Positions 9,349-18,096 of a stretch of 57,672 nt of DNA are shown in pieces. Made by a program: the position numbers and the translations under genes. Within the stretch, counting starts at the first letter, position 1, and each line of letters starts with the position of its first letter. Below the pieces are notes generated by a model, which was not told the origin of the DNA, did no database searches, and was given only the letters and a program-made list of their open reading frames with translations. Source of the DNA: Parabacteroides sp. (lineage in GTDB: Bacteria > Bacteroidota > Bacteroidia > Bacteroidales > Tannerellaceae); NCBI GenBank assembly GCA_017937385.1, contig JAGBDR010000077.1, positions 1-57,672 on the forward strand. The letters are read 5' to 3'.

Positions 9349-11312
9349 AGTATTTATCAATCTTTGCTTCCGCTCTTCTCGCCACAGCGTCCGCCTACGG
9401 ACAAAGTGGCGAAAGTTGCCGGACGGCACCCGACCCGACTCTACAGAAGCCGGAGTTATACGCAGGTTACGACTGCGTAAACCTGCTTGACAGTACCGCT
9501 GTGACCGTACAACCTACCGGTTCCGGCTCCTTCACGGTCTGCAAGGTCGTCAAAGTCATGAACACGCAGGGAGCTGTCGCCAACCGCATCCTGAAATACG
9601 ATTACGACCCGCTGACAGCACATGCCGAGTTCCATCGCGTCACCCTTTACAAGGCCAACGGTGATGTCATCAACCTCGACATCACCCAGCAACAGGACTA
9701 TGCCGCTCCGGCACGTGCTATCTACTGGGGAGCACGGCAAATCATGATGGAAGTAGGCAGTCTCGAACCGGGTGACATCATCGACTATCAAATCGACAAG
9801 AAAGGGTTCACCTATGCCTTGTTGGCTTCCGGCACAGGCGATGACGAATCCCGTTTCATCCCGCCCATGCGCGGGCAGTTCTACGACATCGTCCCCTTCT
9901 GGGCGACCGAACCGACCGTCCGCAAGGTCTATAAGGTCAGCATTCCGATGGAAAAAGAGATGCAGTTCCAGTTCTACCAAGGCGAATGTACCTCTTCCAT
10001 GCGCTATGAGGAGGGTCGGAAGTCCTATACGTTCGTCAGCACGGACATCCTGCCGACCCGACGCGAACCCAACATGGTCGACCTGTTCGACGCCGCGCCG
10101 AAGCTGATGATGTCCAGCACACCGCGCTGGCAGGACAAATCCCTTTGGTTCAACAAAGTGAACGAAGATTACGGCAGTTTCAACGCCATCCCCGAAGCCC
10201 AGAAGAAAGTGGACGAACTGGTGAAAGGCAAAAAGACGGAAATGGAGAAGATCGCCGTCCTCACCCATTGGGTGGCCGACAACATCCGCTACTCCGGCAT
10301 CTCGATGGGCAAGGGTGAAGGCTACACGCTGCACAACCTGAAAATGAACTACACGGACCGTTGCGGTGTCTGCAAGGACATTGCCGGCACGCTGATCGCC
10401 TTCCTGCGCATGGCAGGCTTCGAAGCCTACCCGGCGATGACGATGGCGGGCAGCCGCGTGGAAAGCATTCCCGCCGACCACTTCAACCATTGCGTCGCCG
10501 TCGTGAAACTTTCCACCGGGACCTATATGCCGCTCGACCCGACCTGGGTTCCTTTCTGTCGCGAATTGTGGAGCAGCGCCGAGCAGCAACAGAACTATCT
10601 GCCGGGCGTTCCCGAAGGTTCCGACCTCTGCCTCACACCGGTTTCCGCACCGGAAAACCATTACGTCCGCATCAAGGCCGACAACAAGCTGGATGCCAAA
10701 GGCACGCTGACCGGACAATTCACGATCACGGCCGAAGGGCAGTCGGACAGCAACATCCGCCGCATCTTCACTTCCGGCTGGCAGTCGCAGTGGCAGGCCG
10801 CATTGGAAAGCCAACTTCTTGCCGTATCACCCAAAGCCCGCCTCGTCAGCGTAGACTATGGCAAAGATCCGAAGAACTACCAGGCGGCGCCGATCAAAAT
10901 GACATTCCGCTACGAAATCCCAGGCTATGCCCTTCCGGGAGAAGGCGAAATGCTGTTCAAGCCGCTCGTGATGAACAACCTCTACAACCAAGTCAAAAGC
11001 TACCTGCGCATCAACACCGATCTCGAAGAACGCCAATACGGCTTCAAGGACGGATGTTCCCGTTTGGTCGAACTGGATGAAACGATCCAGCTTCCCGCCG
11101 GCTACACGATGGCAAGCGAAGGAAAAGAGGAGAACCAACAGAGCACTGCCGCCGACTTTGAAGGAAGTCTTCACCAGAACGGCAACAAGGTGGAATTGCA
11201 CCAGCGGTTAGCCTTGAAAAAGCGCGTCTATGAGGCAAGCGACTGGAGCGGTTTCCGCAATGCCGTGAACGCACATAAGTCTTTCGGCGATTACATCGTC
11301 ATCAAACGATAA
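9345..11312 (+). CDS. Secreted DUF3857/transglutaminase-like protein
   Basis: This 655-residue exported protein has a signal peptide (cleavage near SAYGQ, residue ~20), an N-terminal DUF3857 beta domain (~50-250) and a transglutaminase-like domain with an intact triad: Cys343 in RCGVCKD, His382 in FNHCVAV and Asp398 in PLDPTW. The C-terminal ~200 residues are beta-rich. Family members are common in Bacteroidetes; the substrate is not known, and the fold could be protease, amidase or transglutaminase. Its ATG overlaps the menE stop (ATGA), so it is expressed with the men operon although no role in quinone synthesis is apparent. Confidence 0.85.
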   Translation: MKYLSIFASALLATASAYGQSGESCRTAPDPTLQKPELYAGYDCVNLLDSTAVTVQPTGSGSFTVCKVVKVMNTQGAVANRILKYDYDPLTAHAEFHRVTLYKANGDVINLDITQQQDYAAPARAIYWGARQIMMEVGSLEPGDIIDYQIDKKGFTYALLASGTGDDESRFIPPMRGQFYDIVPFWATEPTVRKVYKVSIPMEKEMQFQFYQGECTSSMRYEEGRKSYTFVSTDILPTRREPNMVDLFDAAPKLMMSSTPRWQDKSLWFNKVNEDYGSFNAIPEAQKKVDELVKGKKTEMEKIAVLTHWVADNIRYSGISMGKGEGYTLHNLKMNYTDRCGVCKDIAGTLIAFLRMAGFEAYPAMTMAGSRVESIPADHFNHCVAVVKLSTGTYMPLDPTWVPFCRELWSSAEQQQNYLPGVPEGSDLCLTPVSAPENHYVRIKADNKLDAKGTLTGQFTITAEGQSDSNIRRIFTSGWQSQWQAALESQLLAVSPKARLVSVDYGKDPKNYQAAPIKMTFRYEIPGYALPGEGEMLFKPLVMNNLYNQVKSYLRINTDLEERQYGFKDGCSRLVELDETIQLPAGYTMASEGKEENQQSTAADFEGSLHQNGNKVELHQRLALKKRVYEASDWSGFRNAVNAHKSFGDYIVIKR

Positions 11313-11345
11313 ATCATAAATCATAATTCATAAATCATAAATGAA
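11309..11345 (+). repeat. ATAAATC heptamer repeat
   Basis: Five imperfect copies of (A)TAAATC with 7-bp period fill the whole gap between the two DUF3857 genes, from the stop codon of the first to the start of the second. Confidence 0.75.
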
Positions 11346-12989
11346 ATGAGAGCTAACAAACAAACGTTCGCCTTCCTCCTTTGCCTGCTGCTGATGGCTA
11401 CGACAGCCTTCGGAGCACCGGAAGCCGAATATAAGAAACTGGCAAAGACCTGGACGCTCCATGCGGATGGCAGCCAGGAGTTCCGCTACAACATGGAACT
11501 GACACTTTTCACCCATACAGCCATGAACGGTACATACGGAGAAAGTTTCATCGTGTACAATCCCGAATACCAGGAGTTGAAGATCCACTCGTCCTACACC
11601 CGGCAGAAAGACGGCACGATCGTCCGCACGCCGGACAACGCTTTCGTGGAAGTCCTCCCCCGCAATGCAGCCGACGCACCGGCTTACAACCACCTGAAAG
11701 AGATGGTCGTGGTCCACACTGGGCTGGAGTTGGGCGCAACGATCTACCTCGATTACTCCGTCACCTCCAAACCGGGTTATCTGCCGGAGGTAGACCTTTT
11801 CGAAGAACTGCTCCAATCCTCTCCCGTCAAGGAATACACGTTGACAGTCGTAACCCCCGAAGCGAAAGAGCTTGCCTACACGTTGGCGAACCACCCGGCA
11901 AAAGCCTCTGTCAAACAATCCAACGGAACCCGTACGACCAGCTGGACGTTGCGGAACCTGCCTGCCTCTTCCCGCGCACCGTTCGTTTCGGTTCGGAATG
12001 GTGACGTGCCTTTCCTGGCTGCCACGACCTACGCCTCTCAAGAGGATGCACAGGCCACCCTGTTCAAACAGTTCGATCCGGCCAACAACCTGCAACTCGC
12101 TACCTTGGCGGAAAGCCTGACCGAAGGCAAGGCCAAAGACGAAGAAAAGCTGAAAACGATCCTCACCTACACCATCGAGCACTTTGCCGGCAACCCACTG
12201 ACACTGGAACAGACCGGCTATCGCCTCCGTCCTGCCGAAGCCGTCCTAAGCACCGCCTACGGTACGGAAGCCGAAAAGGCGAACCTGCTCGCAGGCTTGC
12301 TGAACGGTGCCGGTTTCAAGGCAGAACCTGTGGTAACCTACCGGGCCGATGCCGACAAAGGATTCGCATTGAAAGCCATTGACCGGATACTTGTCTCCTG
12401 CCGGGTAAACGGGGAAGACTATCTGTTCTCGCCCCTTTCCACCCGTCGCCCGACAACGATGAAAGCGACAGCACAGGACTACTCAATCAAGAGCGACATC
12501 ACAATCCGCTTCAAGGAGGGAAAAGTGACAACCGCTACCCAAGAATCGGTCGGCAAAGCATTGCTCCCCTATTTCACGGCAAGTAGCAAAGAAAGCAACC
12601 AGACAACGGATTTGAACATACAGAACGGCTATGCCACCCTTGTCTTAAACGATGCCGCCGCCGGTTTCGCACACCTGCCCTACGGCAACCTGAACAGCCA
12701 GCGGAAAGAGAACCTGTTGATCCCGCGCCCCGTCAGCGAAGTGTACACCTACACGATCGAATGTCCTGAAAACATGGAACTGCGCACGCCGGAAACCGAC
12801 AAGACCATCCGCAATGCCGCCGGCAGCCTGGCTATCACCGTCCGGAAAAACGGACGCACGGCTACCGTCACCCGCAGCCTGGAGTTGAACAAACAGCTCT
12901 ATACGCCTGCCGAATACAAGGAACTGCGCCAGCTCCTGACAGAATGGAGCGATGTGAACGGAAAGACACTTCTGTTTTCAATACAATAA
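11346..12989 (+). CDS. Secreted DUF3857 protein with a degenerate transglutaminase domain
   Basis: A signal peptide (cleavage after TTAFGA, residue ~24) precedes a DUF3857 domain (~30-230) and a region matching the layout of a transglutaminase domain. Where active relatives have GxCKDKA, this protein reads YGTEAEKANLLAGLL, so the nucleophilic Cys is missing and the His/Asp positions are not convincing either. It is probably a non-catalytic partner of the protein encoded upstream, from which it is separated only by a repeat. The length is 547 aa. A hairpin at 12998-13040 may terminate the men-DUF3857 transcript. Confidence 0.8.
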   Translation: MRANKQTFAFLLCLLLMATTAFGAPEAEYKKLAKTWTLHADGSQEFRYNMELTLFTHTAMNGTYGESFIVYNPEYQELKIHSSYTRQKDGTIVRTPDNAFVEVLPRNAADAPAYNHLKEMVVVHTGLELGATIYLDYSVTSKPGYLPEVDLFEELLQSSPVKEYTLTVVTPEAKELAYTLANHPAKASVKQSNGTRTTSWTLRNLPASSRAPFVSVRNGDVPFLAATTYASQEDAQATLFKQFDPANNLQLATLAESLTEGKAKDEEKLKTILTYTIEHFAGNPLTLEQTGYRLRPAEAVLSTAYGTEAEKANLLAGLLNGAGFKAEPVVTYRADADKGFALKAIDRILVSCRVNGEDYLFSPLSTRRPTTMKATAQDYSIKSDITIRFKEGKVTTATQESVGKALLPYFTASSKESNQTTDLNIQNGYATLVLNDAAAGFAHLPYGNLNSQRKENLLIPRPVSEVYTYTIECPENMELRTPETDKTIRNAAGSLAITVRKNGRTATVTRSLELNKQLYTPAEYKELRQLLTEWSDVNGKTLLFSIQ

Positions 12990-12997
12990 AGGGAGAT

Positions 12998-13040
12998 GGC
13001 CTGTGTCAGAAGGCGCCTACAGCGCTTTTCGACACAGGCC
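12998..13040 (+). terminator. Long hairpin with REP-like inner stem
   Basis: GGCCTGTGTC at 12998-13007 pairs with GACACAGGCC at 13031-13040; the inner AAGGCGC-CTACA-GCGCTTT forms a second stem. The inner stem, its CTACA loop and the flanking TTCGACACA match the hairpin at 47606-47632, so it belongs to a dispersed repeat family. It lies 8 bases past a stop codon and may act as a terminator. Confidence 0.6.
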
Positions 13041-13051
13041 CGCCCTATTTA

Positions 13052-13141
13052 AGGATCTTTGAATAGGCATTCATAACCCCTTTGAATGGGCATTCAAAGA
13101 TCCTTACAATAGGCATTCAAAGGCCCTTACAATCGGAGTCT
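13052..13141. repeat. Palindromic GGCATTCA repeats
   Basis: Three imperfect ~24-bp units carry the palindrome TTTGAATGGGCATTCAAA or a variant. The layout is like the ATTCCATGCCCATGGAAT units at 16791 and 37618. The rest of the 12990-13203 gap shows no gene. Confidence 0.6.
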
Positions 13142-13203
13142 TTATAATTCACGTTTTTGACATATTATCCCTATCATTTTAATCATTCTAAAATAACTCA
13201 AAT

Positions 13204-15696
13204 ATGAAACTACTAAATCTAACCGCCGCCCTCCTTATCGGAGGAGCCCTGCAAGCACAAAATCCTTTGCCGGCCATTCATCCGCAGCCACAGGAGGTCA
13301 CGCTCTCGACCAACCGGTTGAAAGCCCCTCATGGATTTACCCTTTCCGGCATCAAGAATCCGGATGAAGATGCCCTGCGCGTAATCAGGCAGGCATTGCC
13401 GGTAACAAACAATTCCGAAGCATTGCCACTCACGATAACAGGACTGAAAGGGCAAGCCCCCGAACTGCAACGCTCCGGAGCCTACCGCCTGACGATTACG
13501 GTTGAAGGAGTCGACATCGCAGTCGCCGACAACCGCGGTCTTTTCTACGCAGCGCAGACTTTACAACAATTGGTCCAAACCGACGGGCAAGGCCATGCGA
13601 CACTACCGCTCGGCACCATCTCCGACTATCCGGATGTCGCCTACCGGGGAACCGTCGAAGGCTTCTACGGCGACCCTTGGAGCCATGCCGACCGGATCGA
13701 ACAACTCCGTTTCTACGGCAAGATGAAGATGAACACCTACATCTACGGACCGAAGGACGATCCTTACCACAGCTCCCCGAACTGGCGCAAGCCCTATCCG
13801 GAAAAGGAAGCGGCACAAATCAAAGACCTCGTCAAGGAAGCCGCTGCCAACAAAGTGGATTTCGTCTGGGCGGTCCATCCGGGACTGGACATCCAATGGA
13901 CGGATGAAGACCGGATGAACGTGCTGAACAAGTTCGGGATGATGTACGACTTGGGAGTCCGCTCCTTCGCCGTCTTCTTCGATGACATTTCCGGTGAAGG
14001 GGCCAAGGCGGACAAACAGGCCGATTTGCTCAACTTCCTGCAAAAGGAATTTATCGAGAAGAAAGAGGGCGTCAGTCCGCTGATCATGTGCCCGACCGAA
14101 TACAACCGCGCCTGGGCAGGAAGCAACTATTTGGATGTGCTGGGCCGAACGCTCGACCCGGCGATCCACGTGATGTGGACCGGTAACAGCGTGATCCACG
14201 ACATCACGCTCGAAGGGCAGGAATGGGTGAACAAGCGGATCCAGCGTCCGTCATACGTCTGGTGGAATTTCCCGGTCAGCGACTACTGTCGTGATCACTT
14301 GTTGATGGGATCGTCTTACGGGCTCGATCCGAATGCGGCACACGCCATGTCCGGCTTCGTTGCCAACCCGATGGAACGGGCGGAAGCCTCCAAAGTGGCC
14401 CTTTACGGAGTGGCCGATTATGCCTGGAACATGAAAGCCTACGATCCCGAAAGCGACTTCGCCGAAGCTTGCCGTTACGTTTTGCCGGAAGCACCGGAAG
14501 CCTTCCGGACGTTCTGTGAGAATAACTGCGATCCGGGTCCTAACGGCCATCGCTACCGCCGCGACGAATCCGTCCGCTATGCCGGTTATGCCGGAGCTTT
14601 CCTGAATGACTTCCGTCAGCACAACTATAATGCGGATGCCGCCGACCAGATGAACCGATTGTTCGCCGAGATCACAGCCGCTCCGGCTGCCATCGAAACC
14701 AGCCGCAACAAGGCACTGATAGACGAAATCAAACCGTGGCTGATGCAGTTCCACCTGTTAGGGAAAGCCGGGCAAATGGCTATCCGGACCGCCGAAGCCG
14801 GACAAGGCGAGGATCGGGCCGCCACCTGGCAATCCTATCTGTCGCTCACATCCTTGCTCGACAGTATGCGCACCATCGACCGGACCTACAACCAGAATCC
14901 GTACCAGAAAGGAGTAAAAGTAGGTTCGCGCGTCCTGACTCCGTTCGTGCAGGAGATACACGCCGGCGTCGAGAGCAACCTCCTGTTTGCCGGTCAGGCA
15001 GATGCCACCACCCGAATGAGCAAGGCTGCTATCCTGACAGATATCGAACAATTGAAATACCAGCCGTTGAAAGAAAGTAAGGACCAAATCGGCTACAACC
15101 GCCTGAATGAAGTGTTGCGCATCGAGCCGGGACAGTCTTTCGGGCTCACCTGGGAATTGCAGAAAGAGGCGACCTCCTTCAGCTTCAGCCTGCCCAAGAG
15201 CATAAACAGCGGGCGGGTATTCGAATGGTCTGCCGACGGCAAACAATGGACGACGATTTCCGATATCCCCGCCGACCAGGCCCGCTTCAAGCTGGAAAAG
15301 ATTGCTCCCGAAGCACGTTATATCCGCATGCGGAACGCAACGGACAAACAGATGCAAATCTACCTGTATGAGTTTGCCGTAACGACAAAGGAAGACACCA
15401 GCATCGACCCGGTCCGCCTGATGTACGACAAGAACCTGGAATCGGCCCATACGTTAGCCGCCGCCGGACGCATCACGCTGGAAAAAGGGAACGGTTCGCT
15501 CGAACTCTTCTTGTCCGGCTCCCCATGCAGCCAAGTCATTGTGGAAGGCACACCTTTGAAAGGAAAAGCCAGACAGGTACTCTATTCCGGCCCGGCCAAT
15601 TACATCAAACTGGAAAAGGAAACATTGGAAAAGGTAAAGGCAGTGGAACTGCATAACACTGGAACAACTTCCATCCAAATCCACGAGATTAATTGA
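13204..15696 (+). CDS. GH84 beta-N-acetylglucosaminidase (O-GlcNAcase-like)
   Basis: This 830-residue exported glycosidase has a signal peptide (~1-19), a GH20b-like alpha/beta domain (~25-140) and a GH84 barrel starting GTVEGFYGDPW. The paired catalytic aspartates are Asp260-Asp261 in VFFDDISGEGA, matching the Asp-Asp of the Bacteroides thetaiotaomicron O-GlcNAcase BtGH84. A helical domain and a discoidin-like (F5/8 type C) region (~630-740, with YIRMRNATDKQ) follow. By family knowledge it removes terminal beta-GlcNAc by substrate-assisted catalysis, here probably from host glycans in the periplasm or at the surface. It is monocistronic, and its stop lies in an inverted heptamer repeat. Confidence 0.93.
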   Translation: MKLLNLTAALLIGGALQAQNPLPAIHPQPQEVTLSTNRLKAPHGFTLSGIKNPDEDALRVIRQALPVTNNSEALPLTITGLKGQAPELQRSGAYRLTITVEGVDIAVADNRGLFYAAQTLQQLVQTDGQGHATLPLGTISDYPDVAYRGTVEGFYGDPWSHADRIEQLRFYGKMKMNTYIYGPKDDPYHSSPNWRKPYPEKEAAQIKDLVKEAAANKVDFVWAVHPGLDIQWTDEDRMNVLNKFGMMYDLGVRSFAVFFDDISGEGAKADKQADLLNFLQKEFIEKKEGVSPLIMCPTEYNRAWAGSNYLDVLGRTLDPAIHVMWTGNSVIHDITLEGQEWVNKRIQRPSYVWWNFPVSDYCRDHLLMGSSYGLDPNAAHAMSGFVANPMERAEASKVALYGVADYAWNMKAYDPESDFAEACRYVLPEAPEAFRTFCENNCDPGPNGHRYRRDESVRYAGYAGAFLNDFRQHNYNADAADQMNRLFAEITAAPAAIETSRNKALIDEIKPWLMQFHLLGKAGQMAIRTAEAGQGEDRAATWQSYLSLTSLLDSMRTIDRTYNQNPYQKGVKVGSRVLTPFVQEIHAGVESNLLFAGQADATTRMSKAAILTDIEQLKYQPLKESKDQIGYNRLNEVLRIEPGQSFGLTWELQKEATSFSFSLPKSINSGRVFEWSADGKQWTTISDIPADQARFKLEKIAPEARYIRMRNATDKQMQIYLYEFAVTTKEDTSIDPVRLMYDKNLESAHTLAAAGRITLEKGNGSLELFLSGSPCSQVIVEGTPLKGKARQVLYSGPANYIKLEKETLEKVKAVELHNTGTTSIQIHEIN

Positions 15697-15770
15697 CAAT
15701 TGACAATGGACAATTGACAATTGTGTCGCAAAACATTTAATTGTCAATTGTCAATTGTCCATTGTCAATT
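15691..15770. terminator. Inverted heptamer repeat between convergent genes
   Basis: AATTGACAATTGACAATGG... at 15691-15723 is the near-exact reverse complement of 15739-15770. It forms a >30-bp stem with loop TGTCGCAAAACATT and lies between the converging GH84 and oxidoreductase genes, so it could terminate both. Each arm is made of 7-bp units (CAATTGA or CAATGGA). Confidence 0.7.
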
Positions 15771-15773
15771 CTT

Positions 15774-16751
15774 TCAGTCCATCGGGAACCGCACCCCCCA
15801 TTCCTCCCGGAGGTCGTCCAACAGTTGCATGACGTGCAACGTCTCCGCATGCGGCATATAAGGCGTTTCGATCTTTCCTGCGCGGATCGCATCGATCGAG
15901 GCCTGCACCTGATATTCGAAACCGGTTATCTGTGGCGGACAGGTATAGCGGGCCACCTCCTCATGATTGATTGAATAGACGATTGCCTGTTGCGGGTTGT
16001 TGATATTGTCAACGATTATATATCCTTTATCTCCCGAAATAATGCCCTGCCGGTCATTCGCACAAAAGGCGGTCATCTGCAATACAGCCATCCGATGATT
16101 CCGATACACAAAAGTGATGCTGCTCTGTAAATCCACACCCGTCTCCCCTTTCACACAGGCAGAAGTAATCCCCGTGATCTCCGTACCGAAAAGCATCCTT
16201 GCAAAATTGATCGGGTAGACACCGATATCCAGCAAAGCGCCGCCACACAGCTCCGGTTTGGCGATGCGCTCTTTCTCGGCAATCGGATAGCCGATATGGG
16301 CCGTCAGCATCATCACATGTCCGATCGTCCCGCCCTCGACCAGCTCGCGGATCGTTTCGGAAAAAGGCATATAACGGGTCCAAATCGCCTCGGTCAGGAA
16401 AACCCGTTTCTCTTTCGACAGGCGTATCAAGGCTTCCGCCTGTTTGGCATTGGCGGTAAATGCTTTTTCGCACAGGACCGGTTTCCCTTTCTCAAGGCAC
16501 ATCCTCGCCTGTTCATAATGGTGGGAATGCGGGGTGGCGATATAAATCAGCTGCACTTCAGGGTCATCCACCAACTCTTCGTATGAGCCGTATGCCCGTG
16601 TAAAACCCCATTCATGGGCAAAGCCTTCGGCATTTTCCCGGTTACGGGATGCGACTGCATAGGGTTCAACCCCTTCCATATCGCGCAACGTATGCGCCAT
16701 CTTGCGGGCGATATGCCCGGCTCCGATAATACCTATTCTAAAACGTTCCAT
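15774..16751 (-). CDS. Gfo/Idh/MocA family NAD(P)-dependent oxidoreductase
   Basis: The N-terminal Rossmann fold starts RIGIIGAGHIARKMAH, and the family motif appears as VLCEKAFTAN with the catalytic Lys. The C-terminal alpha/beta substrate domain contains GGALLDIGVYPINFA. I chose the ATG at 16751 because AAGGAGAACTA precedes it directly; a longer frame would start inside an intergenic hairpin. The length of 325 aa fits the family, which oxidises or reduces sugars, inositols or dihydrodiols. There is no signal peptide, so it should be cytoplasmic. The substrate cannot be deduced. It is downstream of, but separated by a terminator from, the BlaI operon. Confidence 0.9.
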   Translation of the reverse strand: MERFRIGIIGAGHIARKMAHTLRDMEGVEPYAVASRNRENAEGFAHEWGFTRAYGSYEELVDDPEVQLIYIATPHSHHYEQARMCLEKGKPVLCEKAFTANAKQAEALIRLSKEKRVFLTEAIWTRYMPFSETIRELVEGGTIGHVMMLTAHIGYPIAEKERIAKPELCGGALLDIGVYPINFARMLFGTEITGITSACVKGETGVDLQSSITFVYRNHRMAVLQMTAFCANDRQGIISGDKGYIIVDNINNPQQAIVYSINHEEVARYTCPPQITGFEYQVQASIDAIRAGKIETPYMPHAETLHVMQLLDDLREEWGVRFPMD

Positions 16752-16790
16752 TAGTTCTCCTTTTTTTGCCGGGTAAATATACAACAAAAA

Positions 16791-16830
16791 TTCCATGCCC
16801 ATGAAATTTTTATTTCATAAGCATGGAATT
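16791..16830. terminator. 40-bp hairpin
   Basis: ATTCCATGC (16791-16799) and ATGAAAT (16802-16808) pair with ATTTCAT (16813-16819) and GCATGGAAT (16822-16830). This lies just past the stop of the propeller lipoprotein gene and before the oxidoreductase start. The arms are the same palindrome family as 37618-37719. Confidence 0.7.
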
Positions 16831-16853
16831 CAAAAGCGATGGCCATATAAATC

Positions 16854-18089
16854 TTACTCCATAATCGCCACTACCGGATTGTCCTCCTCACCCACCTGCT
16901 TCAAAGCGGCCACTTCGGCAGGAATATCCGTCTTGCCGGCGTTCTCCTCAAACCAGGCAACAACCTCCTCGGCAGGGAGAACGGCGGCAAACTCGCCGGA
17001 AACAGAAACCGATAGAGGATGTAAGGGAAGAAAGCCGTTCATATCATCGGTGATCTTGTCGTCGAACGGGCAGACTTTGACGCTTCCGTCCGCTTTCCGG
17101 TAAAGAGCATTATAGGTCTTCCGCTTGTCGTTATAGACATTCGTCATAAAACGGAAAAGAATCACATGTTCGTTTTCCAAAAAGATAGTCGGATAGATGG
17201 CATCCTTCTTGTCTTCGAAACGCTCAGGGTAAGCCCAACCGTGTGTACCCAAATCCAATACGCGCACAGGCCGCAACGCTTCCCCAGCCGACACCTGATA
17301 AATCGTATCGTTGTAAGACTGACGGAAATAGAGCGATTCGCCCGCATGCCAGAAACAACTGTTGCCAAGTGAATAGGCCGCCAATTTGTTGTCCTTATAT
17401 TTTATGACCATCATACCATCCGCTCCACTTTTCAGGACCGAGATGAAAGCGATGTCGTTGGGAGTAACCGCCCCGTCATCTTTCTGTTCCGCCAACAATG
17501 TATCTACGCGGACAATCTCATCTCCACGAAACAATGCGACATACGCAGGCAGGCTGTCGGTAGCCGGATAATAACCAGCGATAAGGTCTGCATCCAGATA
17601 ATCAAACACAGCCCTTGCAGGAAATACACCGGCCGGAATCGGAGAAGTCCAGATTTGATCAAACTTGCCGTCCGTCCCATAAAAAACAATATCTTTCTTC
17701 CAGCCGGGAAAGCTCAATTGGTCGGTGTACGGATTCTGCCATCCCCCGTAAACGTTCGAATAGCCTTCGGGATCATTGCCCACATGTCCTATCGAACGGA
17801 CAAAACGCCCCGTCCGTTTGTCAAACAACTGGCAACGGTCCCGTCCGCTTGTCACGACAATCCAGTCATTCAAGACCGTTGCATGTGCCCCCTGCCCGAC
17901 CAAACAACTATCGGTCGTCTCCAATGCGACATAGCGTATTTTCTTGAAACAGTCGGAAGCCTTTAACTCTGTCTGATTGTCAAAAGCAACTCCCAAAGGG
18001 ATGGTTTCGAGCTTCATTTCCTTTGTCCCATCCCCGCCACAAGCGGCAAGAAAGAGACATGCCATTGCCATACACACTTGATTTTTCAT
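16854..18089 (-). CDS. 6-bladed beta-propeller lipoprotein (BF3164-like)
   Basis: A lipoprotein signal (CLFLAACGG, Cys ~17) is followed by the hallmark start of Bacteroidetes 6-bladed propeller lipoproteins: IRYVALETTDSCLVG, then RDRCQLFDKRTGRFVRSIG and the GNDPEGYSNVYGG turn. The length is 411 aa. It should sit in a membrane facing the periplasm or surface; no enzymatic function is known for the family. It is the third gene of a BlaI - BlaR1-like - lipoprotein operon (7 bases after the metallopeptidase gene), so it may be the effector or sensor partner of that system. Confidence 0.85.
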   Translation of the reverse strand: MKNQVCMAMACLFLAACGGDGTKEMKLETIPLGVAFDNQTELKASDCFKKIRYVALETTDSCLVGQGAHATVLNDWIVVTSGRDRCQLFDKRTGRFVRSIGHVGNDPEGYSNVYGGWQNPYTDQLSFPGWKKDIVFYGTDGKFDQIWTSPIPAGVFPARAVFDYLDADLIAGYYPATDSLPAYVALFRGDEIVRVDTLLAEQKDDGAVTPNDIAFISVLKSGADGMMVIKYKDNKLAAYSLGNSCFWHAGESLYFRQSYNDTIYQVSAGEALRPVRVLDLGTHGWAYPERFEDKKDAIYPTIFLENEHVILFRFMTNVYNDKRKTYNALYRKADGSVKVCPFDDKITDDMNGFLPLHPLSVSVSGEFAAVLPAEEVVAWFEENAGKTDIPAEVAALKQVGEEDNPVVAIME

Positions 18090-18096
18090 ACAATTC

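Noticed and set aside
9456-10814. 452-codon open frame antisense to the transglutaminase-like gene
   Set aside because: It has a skewed composition rich in Gly, Val, His and Asp, typical of the complement of a coding strand, no recognisable domain, and no promoter; the opposite strand is a clear gene.
13052-13141. CRISPR-like array
   Set aside because: Units are imperfect palindromes with no unique spacers of constant length and no cas genes in the window.
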